Shown in pieces: positions 26,618 to 33,760 of a stretch of 64,000 nt of DNA. Origin of the DNA: Streptomyces marinisediminis (GTDB lineage Bacteria; Actinomycetota; Actinomycetes; Streptomycetales; Streptomycetaceae); NCBI RefSeq assembly GCF_026262575.1, contig NZ_JAPKFL010000011.1, positions 1 through 64,000 on the forward strand, written 5' to 3'. Position 1 is the stretch's first letter, and every line of letters starts with the position of its first letter. Under the pieces are notes generated by a model, which was not told the DNA's origin, made no database searches, and was given only the letters and a program-made list of their open reading frames with translations. The position numbers and the translations under genes are program-made.

Positions 26618-27109
26618 GTGACTCTGCCCGTGACGACCAGCGCACCGATCACACCCTTGACACCGGCCCTGCAGCGCATCGCCCAGCACCTCGCGGACGG
26701 CCTCACACCACAGGAGATCGCCACGAAGACCGGGCTGTCGGCCATGACCGTCCGCCAATACCTCCGCGACATCCGCGAGAGCCTCCACTGCCCGCCCCGC
26801 TGCAAGCCCCTGGTGATCGTGCACCGCTTGTTCGCTCTCCAGCAGGTGGCCGCTCCCACGACACACAAGCCGACGCCAAAACTCAGCCAGGAGCAGCTGT
26901 TGCTGCTCCGAGCCGTCGCTGAGCACACCAGCCCCAGCGACATCGCCCGAGAGGCCGGCCTGGCCCCGGCCGACAGCCGCGCCGCGGTCGACACGTTACT
27001 CGCCGAGACGGGTGCCACCGATACAACCCAACTCGTCGTCCTCGCCCACACCTGGGGGCTTCTGGGCGCCGACCAGCAGGCAGCGGTATCAGCGGGAGCA
27101 CGCCGATGA
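26618..27109 (+). CDS. Small helix-turn-helix regulator with a TTA codon
   Basis: A 163-residue protein with a LuxR-like helix-turn-helix near the N-terminus (DGLTPQEIATKTGLSAMTVRQYL, residues about 26-48) and a second, weaker HTH (LSQEQLLLLRAVAEHTSPSDIAREAGL). The start is GTG 26618. A TTA leucine codon at 26996-26998 (residue 127) is the rare codon read by the bldA tRNA, so production is probably limited to later growth. The next gene overlaps by ATGA, and the following two genes are also coupled, which makes it a candidate pathway regulator of the lanthipeptide locus. Confidence 0.7.
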   Translation: MTLPVTTSAPITPLTPALQRIAQHLADGLTPQEIATKTGLSAMTVRQYLRDIRESLHCPPRCKPLVIVHRLFALQQVAAPTTHKPTPKLSQEQLLLLRAVAEHTSPSDIAREAGLAPADSRAAVDTLLAETGATDTTQLVVLAHTWGLLGADQQAAVSAGARR

Positions 27110-27771
27110 GCACATCTCCCGCCCCTGAGTTGTGCCAGGGCGCCGGCAGGCCAGCCGGAGACGACCCCGTGCACAGGTCCACTTATGAGGTGCGACCGCT
27201 GGCCACCGACGCAGAGCGAGCGGAGGCCGTCGTCCTCATCGAGAACCGCCTGGACTGGCTCGCCCACCGTGGCCTGCCAGTCCCCGGCCGCGGAGACGCC
27301 CCCGCTTCGTGCCGGGACGATCAGGCTGAGTCAGTGGGCTTGTTCGAGGACAGTGTCCTGCTCAGCTGCCTGAAGCTCGACCGACACCCCGACCTCGGGC
27401 ACTGGGGCTCCGACGGCGTCGGACACAGCCTGCTCCTTTCCCACGTCCACACCCTCCCCGGGCGCTCGGACAACATCGTCCGACTCATCACCCTATGGGC
27501 CTCCGACTACGCCGCCCGCCTCGACCTGCCCTACGTGCGAGCCGAAGCCCTCGCCCGGCACGCCCTCGACGTGGACCCCATCGCACGGTTCCTCGACCGG
27601 CTGACGCACATGGGATGGGAGGTCAGAGGAACAGGCGCTGGAGCCCACGGGGAGCGGGCCGCCCGCCTGGAGTTGCGCTCCGAGCTACGTCCGGGCCTCA
27701 CTCCGCTCATCCGCTGCGCCGTCCCCCTCACGCCCCAGGGCCACCCGGGCAACGACCGGAGCGCACCATGA
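27106..27771 (+). CDS. GNAT-like acyltransferase protein
   Basis: A 221-residue protein. Residues about 28-160 resemble a GCN5-related N-acetyltransferase fold (YEVRPLATDAERAEAVVLIENRLDWLA at the start; LLLSHVHTLPGRSDNIVRLI; DYAARLDLPYVRAEA). The acetyl-CoA-binding loop motif is not sharp. It overlaps both neighbours by ATGA, so it is translated with the regulator and the DUF6624 gene. The substrate is unknown. Confidence 0.6.
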   Translation: MSTSPAPELCQGAGRPAGDDPVHRSTYEVRPLATDAERAEAVVLIENRLDWLAHRGLPVPGRGDAPASCRDDQAESVGLFEDSVLLSCLKLDRHPDLGHWGSDGVGHSLLLSHVHTLPGRSDNIVRLITLWASDYAARLDLPYVRAEALARHALDVDPIARFLDRLTHMGWEVRGTGAGAHGERAARLELRSELRPGLTPLIRCAVPLTPQGHPGNDRSAP

Positions 27772-28340
27772 CGACCCAACCGCTTCGGCCCGACCTCGCC
27801 CGCGAGCTGGTCGCCCGCGCCCAGGCGTCGGCCACGCACCGGGCTCAACGAGTGCGCAACCACCTCGATGCCGTCCAACTCGGCCAAGGCCGTCACACCG
27901 ATCACGCCAACACCAAGGTGCTGCGCCGAATCCTGGCGGAACACGACTGGCCCGGCCACCGCCTCGTCGGCCGCGACGCCGCCCGCGCCGCCTGGAGCAT
28001 CGCCCTTCACAGTGACGACGAACCCGACTTCCAGCGCGCCGCCACCACCCTGCTGAAGCGCGCGGTCAGGGCCGACGACGCACCGATCCAGCACTGGGCA
28101 CACCTACACGACCGTGCCCTGGTCAACAACGGGCTCGAGCAGGAGTACGGAACGCAGCTCCTCTTGCGCGTCGGCGGTGTCGAGCTCTGCCCGTTGCGTG
28201 CACCGGAGTCGCTGGACGAGCGAAGGGCCAGCGTCGGCTTGCCGCCGGTTGCCATCGCCTTGGACTCGGTGCGCCGCCGCTACGGCACGGATGACAGAGC
28301 TGAAGAAGCACTGACCGGCGTGCTCGCGGAGGCCGTATGA
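27768..28340 (+). CDS. DUF6624-like protein
   Basis: A 190-residue cytoplasmic protein. The C-terminal half has the pattern WAHLHDRALVNNG, then QEYGTQLLLRVGG and LDERRASVGLPPVA, which fits DUF6624 proteins; their function is unknown. The start is ATG 27768 inside the stop of the previous gene. It precedes the first lanthipeptide precursors by about 350 bases. Confidence 0.6.
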   Translation: MTTQPLRPDLARELVARAQASATHRAQRVRNHLDAVQLGQGRHTDHANTKVLRRILAEHDWPGHRLVGRDAARAAWSIALHSDDEPDFQRAATTLLKRAVRADDAPIQHWAHLHDRALVNNGLEQEYGTQLLLRVGGVELCPLRAPESLDERRASVGLPPVAIALDSVRRRYGTDDRAEEALTGVLAEAV

Positions 28341-28414
28341 AGAAGCGGAATCGCGGCTCCCACAACCGGGCACTGGCCCGCGCCCTTTCTACCGAAAGGG
28401 GTGTTGGCTCATGA
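28337..28414 (+). CDS. Tiny 25-residue reading frame
   Basis: ATG 28337 overlaps the DUF6624 stop (ATGA), and the TGA overlaps the next ATG at 28411. The product is basic (MKKRNRGSHNRALARAL) with no family match. An inverted repeat, CCCTTTC (28383-28389) and GAAAGGG (28394-28400), lies inside and could act as an attenuator. Double overlap suggests real coupling, but translation is unproven. Confidence 0.35.
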   Translation: MKKRNRGSHNRALARALSTERGVGS

Positions 28415-28626
28415 AGTTCATCACCCGCGTGATCGGAGCCTCCCGGCTCAGAAGCGCCACACAGGCGGACCTGCAGCGGCCCGACGGCGTACCTCGGGCG
28501 CGGCAGCTTTCAGGTGACGTGTCCGCCCCCCAACTCCTCTCGCGGGCAAGGGTTTCCGTGTCCTGGAGAGGTGGCCGAGAACAGCTCGACCGGCGCAGCC
28601 ACATGGCTACCGTTCCGAGGGCTTAG
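28411..28626 (+). CDS. Small 71-residue hypothetical protein
   Basis: The frame is open from ATG 28411, with GAAAGGGG upstream, to TAG at 28626. It has no cysteine and no FxLD motif, so it is not a precursor of the type found next. Arg- and Ser-rich, no recognised domain. It may be a pathway-specific small protein or noncoding; its codon bias is weaker than that of its neighbours. Confidence 0.35.
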   Translation: MKFITRVIGASRLRSATQADLQRPDGVPRARQLSGDVSAPQLLSRARVSVSWRGGREQLDRRSHMATVPRA

Positions 28627-28686
28627 CCGGCCGCACAGCAACACCTCGAATCGCACAGCTCCATCCCACCGACCAGGAGGATTCCC

Positions 28687-28863
28687 ATGACACCCAGGGT
28701 GACCGACCAGCGTGCGAGGAGCGCTCCGACCTCTGTCGCACAGGACCCGTTCGACCTCGACATCAGCGTCGTCGAGTCCGGCGCACCGTCGAGGTGGGTT
28801 ATCAACTCCGATGGCGGCTGCGGCTTGTCGCGCGGTAACGCCTGCGCTTCCAGCGGCTCCTGA
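28687..28863 (+). CDS. lanA: FxLD-type lanthipeptide precursor 1
   Basis: A 58-residue peptide. The leader carries FDLDISVVESG at residues 22-32, the FxLD box that class I dehydratases bind. The core is Ser/Cys-rich and diverges from the other two: WVINSDGGC, then LSRGNAC and ASSGS at the end, with cysteines at 45 and 53. NSDGGC retains the Asp-Gly before the first cysteine. The ribosome site is GGAGG. It is too short to be called by most gene finders. Confidence 0.85.
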   Translation: MTPRVTDQRARSAPTSVAQDPFDLDISVVESGAPSRWVINSDGGCGLSRGNACASSGS

Positions 28864-28970
28864 CCGACCCAGACCACCGGCACGGCGCCCGCGCCGTGCC
28901 CGGCGCCACCCTTGCGGCACACACACCGCGGCTCGATAGGAGCCGCGCACGACTACGGAGGAAGCAGCAC

Positions 28971-29102
28971 ATGGAGCACGACGAGTTCGACCTCGACGTC
29001 AGCGTCCTGGAGTCCGGCGACGGTCAGGCCACGCTGATCAACCTCACCGACGACGGTTGCGGCAGCACCTGCTCCAGCCCGTGCGCCACCAACGTGGCCT
29101 GA
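28971..29102 (+). CDS. lanA: FxLD-type lanthipeptide precursor 2
   Basis: A 43-residue peptide with a very short leader, MEHDEFDLDVSVLESGDG, followed by a core LINLTDDGC, GSTC, SSPC, ATNVA. It has three cysteines and several Thr/Ser that can be dehydrated and cyclised. Ser and Thr give dehydroalanine and dehydrobutyrine; Cys addition then forms lanthionine rings. The TDDGC motif is shared with precursor 3. The ribosome site is GGAGGAA before ATG 28971. Confidence 0.85.
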   Translation: MEHDEFDLDVSVLESGDGQATLINLTDDGCGSTCSSPCATNVA

Positions 29103-29139
29103 GCAGCTTCCATCACACGATGAGTAGGGAGAGATCCGC

Positions 29140-29313
29140 ATGAACGCGAACAAGAGCCGGGTGAAGTCCCCGAATGCCACGGCGGATGGTGACGCCTTCG
29201 ACCTGGACATCAGCATCCTGGAGTCCGGCGACGGTTCCTCCTCGGTGATCAACCTGACGGACGACGGCTGCAAGCCGAGCTGCCAGGGGTCCTGCGCCAC
29301 CAACGTGGCCTGA
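29140..29313 (+). CDS. lanA: FxLD-type lanthipeptide precursor 3
   Basis: A 57-residue peptide. The leader contains FDLDISILESGDG at about 24-36; the core is VINLTDDGC, KPSC, QGSC, ATNVA. Its spacing of cysteines (three, four residues apart) is the same as in precursor 2, but the intervening residues differ, so the two products are related variants. The ribosome site GGGAGAG lies before ATG 29140. The dehydratase start follows 86 bases later. Confidence 0.88.
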   Translation: MNANKSRVKSPNATADGDAFDLDISILESGDGSSSVINLTDDGCKPSCQGSCATNVA

Positions 29314-29399
29314 CCCCAAGCACGCCGATGCGCCAGCCCGCGTGGTCTTCCGCCGCGCGGGCTGGCGCCCCGACACGCGCCACGGACCAAGGAGGGTGC

Positions 29400-32300
29400 A
29401 TGGTTTCCAGGAAGGTCGGACCGCTGTACCGGTGTGCGGACACGGCGCTCGTGCGCGCCGCCCGGTACTCGAGGTTGCCGCTGCCCATGTGGCCGGATCT
29501 CACCGATGCCACCCCGGCCCGAGGAGTTCGGTGGCAGGCGTGGCTGCGCGACGTCTGGTCGATGACCGAGGTCGCCGACACCATCGAGCAGGCCAGTCCC
29601 TTGCTCGCGCGGCAGGTTGAGACCTTGACCTCGGCGTCTCGACCTGAGACGCGTCAGCTACGCCGCACTGTGGTGTCCGTCATGCGGTACGTGTTGCGGA
29701 TGACAGGCCGAGCCACGCCCCACGGCCTGTTCGCCGGCATCGCTCCTGCCTCGTTCGGGGCACGACCGGGATGGGCCTGGGGCGAGCGGCATCGCGGCGT
29801 CGTCCGTGCCGATGGTGACTGGATCGCTGACTTGGTCGCCCGCCTGGAGGCAGGCCCTGAACTCCTTCAGCACCTGCGCGTAATGGTCAACAACACTGCC
29901 TTCATACGGGGTGACCGGCTGATCGTGCCCTATCCTCCCCGCTCACGCCGCACTCAGAGGAGCCCTGCGGCGGAAGTGTCCCTCCGGTATACCCCCGCCG
30001 TACGCATCGCCGTCGACACCGCCGCCTCCCCCGTCCCCTTCTCGACGATCGTGGGACGGGTCAGGGCCGAGTTCCCCGACGTTGCTTCTGACCGGGTAGA
30101 GGGGCTTGTCACCAGTCTGATCCAGCGCGGCGTGCTCATCAGCAGCCTGTACGCGCCCTCCGCCACCCTGGACGCCCTTGACCACCTGGTCCAGCAGGTT
30201 GAGGCCGCCGACGTCCCGTCGACCGCAGACGTCGTCGCTGATCTGCGCGCGGTCCGAAGTGCCATCCGCCACCACAACCAGACTCTCCCCCTGGCGGACG
30301 GGCGGCGCCTGCGTAACGCCATGCGTCAAAAGATGACGGCCTTGAGTACCGTCAAGGCCCAGCCTCTCACGCTGGACCTGCGGATGGACTGCTCCCTCAC
30401 TCTGCCCCCGCAGGTTGCCCGCGAGGCGGAGGAGGCCGCCACCGTGCTGGCCCGGCTGACTGCATATCCCTTCGGCACTCCAGCGTGGAAGGACTTCCAC
30501 AACCGGTTTTTCGAGCGGTACGGCATCAATTCGCTCGTCCCGGTCCGGGACGTCGTGAACCCGGACGTCGGTCTTGGGTTCCCGGCCGGATACCGGGACG
30601 CGGAACCCGAACAGCGCGAGACCCTGACTTCCCGTGAGCAGCGGTTGATCTCCCTCGCCCAGGCGGCCCTGCTCGACGGACGCGACGAAATTTGCCTGGA
30701 TGAGGACCTGATTCGCACGCTAACGGTTGCAGACCAAGATGCCTCGCAGGTCCCGGCCCACACGGAACTGCGCTTCCAAATCCGTGCCGCGTCCCAAGCC
30801 GCCCTCGAAGAAGGGGACTTCACTCTCCACGGTGTCGCGCCTTCCCGTGGTATCGGCACGACGATCGGCCGAAGCCTCGCGCTGCTCAGTCCAGAGGACC
30901 AGGCCCGCGCCACCGCTGTGCTGGAGGAGCTGCCGGTCAACGCGCCCGGCTCGCTACCCACGCAGGTCTCTTTCACTCCGCTCGACCGTGGCGACGCCAA
31001 TGTCACCCGCGTTGCCGAACTCCTGCCAACCGTGATCAGCCTGGCGGAACACCGTCCGGTGGACGAACGCACCGTCACGCTCGATGACCTCGCCGTGAGC
31101 TGCGACCGCCGTCGGCTCTATCTCGTCTCCCTCTCCCGCGCGTGCGTGCTGGACCCCATGATGCTCCACGCGCTGGACCTGCGCGGACACACTCCGCCGC
31201 TCGCACGCTTCCTCACTGAGATCAGCCGGGCCCAGGCCGCTGTCCTGACCGTCTTCCCGTGGGCGTCCGCTACTGCCCTGCCCTACCTGCCCCGCGTGCG
31301 CTACAGCCGTACGATCCTCTCGCCGGCCAGGTGGCGGCTGGATCGGACAGAACTGCCCGATGGTCGGGCGTCCTGGGAAGAATGGCACAAGGCCGTCGAC
31401 GAATGGCGCACGCGCCGTCGGATTCCGGACGGCGTCGCGCTGACCGAAGGCGACCAGCTCCTACCGCTGGACCTCTCCGAATGCGCACACCTCGCGCTGC
31501 TGCGCGCCCACCTGGACACCAACGAGTCGGCGATCCTGGCCGAAGCGGAATCCAACGGGGACTGGTTCGACGGACGGGCCCACGAGATCATCGCCTTGAT
31601 GACGGCCGCTCACTCGCCCCATTGGCCAACCGTCCCGCCCGTGAGCGCCGGCCAGCTCCTCACCCGAGACCACGGTTACCTCCCGGGCACCGCTCCGTGG
31701 CTGCTGGTCAAGCTGTACGGGCACGTCGAACGACAGCCCGAGATCCTGGCCAACCACCTTCCCGAACTCCTGGCCCAGTGGGACGAGCCTCCGACCTGGT
31801 GGTACATGCGCTACCGTGACCCGCGATGGCACCTGCGCTTACGCATCGCGGTTCCCAGCGAACAGGACTTCGGACCCGCCGCACAGCGCGTGAGTGCATG
31901 GGCGGCCGGACTACGCCGTGCCGGACTGCTCACCGACCTGCAGTTCGCCACCTCCTACCCGGAAACCGGCCGGTGGGGCACCGGGGCGTTGATGAGTCTG
32001 GCCGAAGATGTCTTCGCCGCCGACTCCCGGGCCCTGGCTCTCCAGTTCGCCCAGAGCACGCGCCCTCACCAGCAGGCCCTGACCGCAGCAAACTTCGTAG
32101 CCCTAGCTGCCGCCTTCACTGGCAGCACCGCCCGCGGCATGGACTGGTTGATCGCCCACGGGCGGATCAGCGACCCGCGCCCCCTGGACCGCACGGTACT
32201 CGACGAGGCGGTACACCTGGCCGATCCGACCGACGACTGGGCGGCCCTGCGCGCGGCCCCCGGCGGTGCCGCCATCACCGCCGCCTGGAGCGACCGCGTC

Positions 32301-32498
32301 GAGGCCCTGGCCCGGTACCGAAAGGCACTCGACGAGTTTGGCGGCATCGACCCGAACCTCGTTCTCGACTCGTTGCTGCACGCCCACCACATCCGCGCCG
32401 CCGGCATCGACAAGGACGACGAGCGCATCTGCGTACGGCTCGCCCACGCCGCCGCCATGGCCTGGACCCACCGAGGAGATCACCATGGTCCTGTGTGA
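29400..32498 (+). CDS. lanB: Class I lanthipeptide dehydratase (LanB)
   Basis: A 1032-residue full-length LanB. The N-terminal glutamylation region (about 1-700) includes VRAARYSRLPLPMWP and TGRATPHGLFAGIAP. The C-terminal 300 residues are the SpaB_C elimination domain (PWLLVKLYGHVERQPEIL; WWYMRYRDPRWHLRLRI). LanB activates Ser/Thr with tRNA-bound glutamate and eliminates it to leave dehydro residues. Start ATG 29400 follows AAGGAGGGTGC. A TTA codon occurs at 31839-31841 (residue 814), so full synthesis probably needs bldA. It overlaps lanC by 14 bases. Confidence 0.92.
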   Translation: MVSRKVGPLYRCADTALVRAARYSRLPLPMWPDLTDATPARGVRWQAWLRDVWSMTEVADTIEQASPLLARQVETLTSASRPETRQLRRTVVSVMRYVLRMTGRATPHGLFAGIAPASFGARPGWAWGERHRGVVRADGDWIADLVARLEAGPELLQHLRVMVNNTAFIRGDRLIVPYPPRSRRTQRSPAAEVSLRYTPAVRIAVDTAASPVPFSTIVGRVRAEFPDVASDRVEGLVTSLIQRGVLISSLYAPSATLDALDHLVQQVEAADVPSTADVVADLRAVRSAIRHHNQTLPLADGRRLRNAMRQKMTALSTVKAQPLTLDLRMDCSLTLPPQVAREAEEAATVLARLTAYPFGTPAWKDFHNRFFERYGINSLVPVRDVVNPDVGLGFPAGYRDAEPEQRETLTSREQRLISLAQAALLDGRDEICLDEDLIRTLTVADQDASQVPAHTELRFQIRAASQAALEEGDFTLHGVAPSRGIGTTIGRSLALLSPEDQARATAVLEELPVNAPGSLPTQVSFTPLDRGDANVTRVAELLPTVISLAEHRPVDERTVTLDDLAVSCDRRRLYLVSLSRACVLDPMMLHALDLRGHTPPLARFLTEISRAQAAVLTVFPWASATALPYLPRVRYSRTILSPARWRLDRTELPDGRASWEEWHKAVDEWRTRRRIPDGVALTEGDQLLPLDLSECAHLALLRAHLDTNESAILAEAESNGDWFDGRAHEIIALMTAAHSPHWPTVPPVSAGQLLTRDHGYLPGTAPWLLVKLYGHVERQPEILANHLPELLAQWDEPPTWWYMRYRDPRWHLRLRIAVPSEQDFGPAAQRVSAWAAGLRRAGLLTDLQFATSYPETGRWGTGALMSLAEDVFAADSRALALQFAQSTRPHQQALTAANFVALAAAFTGSTARGMDWLIAHGRISDPRPLDRTVLDEAVHLADPTDDWAALRAAPGGAAITAAWSDRVEALARYRKALDEFGGIDPNLVLDSLLHAHHIRAAGIDKDDERICVRLAHAAAMAWTHRGDHHGPV

Positions 32499-33744
32499 GA
32501 GCACACGAGCCGCCGCCGACACCATCGCGGACCGGCTCGCCGCACCGCAGGACGTCCGGTCGTTGCATCACCGCCAGGGCTGGTGGCCGCAGTCCCTCGC
32601 GCACGGCGCGGTCGGTGTGGCGCTGCTGCACATCGAACGGGCCCGCGCTGACCAGGGGCCGTGGCAGCGCGCACACGACTGGCTCGCCTGTGCCGCAGCA
32701 GAACCCACCGTCGGAGGCGCTGACAGCCACCTTTACTACGGGGCACCCGCGCTCGCCTTCGCCCTGCACGCCGCCGTCGACCGCCCCGGACGCTACGCCC
32801 GCGCCCTGGACACCCTCGACCAGTACGTCACGGCGACGATCCGGGCCCGGCTCGTCAGCGCCCACGCGCGCATGGACGGGGGCGATATGGCCGCTCTAAC
32901 CGAATTCGATGCGATCCGGGGCCTCAGCGGAATGGGCGCGCTCCTGCTGCGCCGCGACCTTCACATTGACGTGCTCCGGGAAATCCTCACGTACCTGGTC
33001 CGGCTGACCGAGCCGGTCAAACACGATGGGGAACTCCTGCCCGGCTGGTGGAGCCACCTCGCCCCCTCCGGCAAGACCTCCCCGAACTACCCCGAAGGGC
33101 ACGCCAACAACGGCGTCGCCCACGGCATCGGCGGCCCCCTCGCCGTCCTCTCCCTCGCGGCGCGCCGCGGCGTCACCGTCGACGGCCACCTCGACGCGAT
33201 CACCCGCATCCTCGCCTGGCTCGACCACTGGCAGCAGGACGGCCCAGCCGGCCCGTGGTGGCCGTACTGGATCACCCGCGAGCAGCTACGCTCCGGGACG
33301 ACCGGCCCCGGACCGTCCCGGCCGTCCTGGTGCTACGGCACCGCCGGATTCGCCCGCGCTCAGCAACTCGCCGCCCTGGCCCTCAAGGATCCGGCGCGCC
33401 AACAGACTGCCGAGTTTGCCCTCCTGCGCGCCATGACCGATCCCGGCCAACTCAGCATGACCGTGGACGTGTCTCTGTGCCATGGCTTCGCTGGCCTAGC
33501 CCGCATCACGCAGCTCGTGGCAGCCGACGCCATCACACCCGGCCTCACGGAGTGCTTGCCCCGGCTCCTGGCCCCGATCATCGACACCGCACCCGGCACG
33601 CTGGCGGACTTCCTGATCGACCCGCCCGGCGGCGGGGACATCGGGCTCCTCGAAGGTGCCGCAGGCACCGCCCTCGCCCTGACCACCTTCCACACTGGAA
33701 CGCCGTCCGCGTCCGGGTGGGACAGCTGCTTCCTGACCAACTAG
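32485..33744 (+). CDS. lanC: Lanthipeptide cyclase (LanC)
   Basis: A 419-residue cyclase with the LanC zinc ligands: WCYGTAGF (Cys283) and SLCHGFAGL (Cys332, His333). GHANNGVAHGIGGPLAVLSL at about 205-224 is the characteristic alpha-toroid repeat. It joins cysteine thiols to the dehydro residues made by LanB. The start is ATG 32485, inside the end of lanB, with GAGGAG upstream, so translation is coupled. The length is normal. Confidence 0.92.
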   Translation: MVLCESTRAAADTIADRLAAPQDVRSLHHRQGWWPQSLAHGAVGVALLHIERARADQGPWQRAHDWLACAAAEPTVGGADSHLYYGAPALAFALHAAVDRPGRYARALDTLDQYVTATIRARLVSAHARMDGGDMAALTEFDAIRGLSGMGALLLRRDLHIDVLREILTYLVRLTEPVKHDGELLPGWWSHLAPSGKTSPNYPEGHANNGVAHGIGGPLAVLSLAARRGVTVDGHLDAITRILAWLDHWQQDGPAGPWWPYWITREQLRSGTTGPGPSRPSWCYGTAGFARAQQLAALALKDPARQQTAEFALLRAMTDPGQLSMTVDVSLCHGFAGLARITQLVAADAITPGLTECLPRLLAPIIDTAPGTLADFLIDPPGGGDIGLLEGAAGTALALTTFHTGTPSASGWDSCFLTN

Positions 33745-33760
33745 ATGAGAAGAGAGGCAT

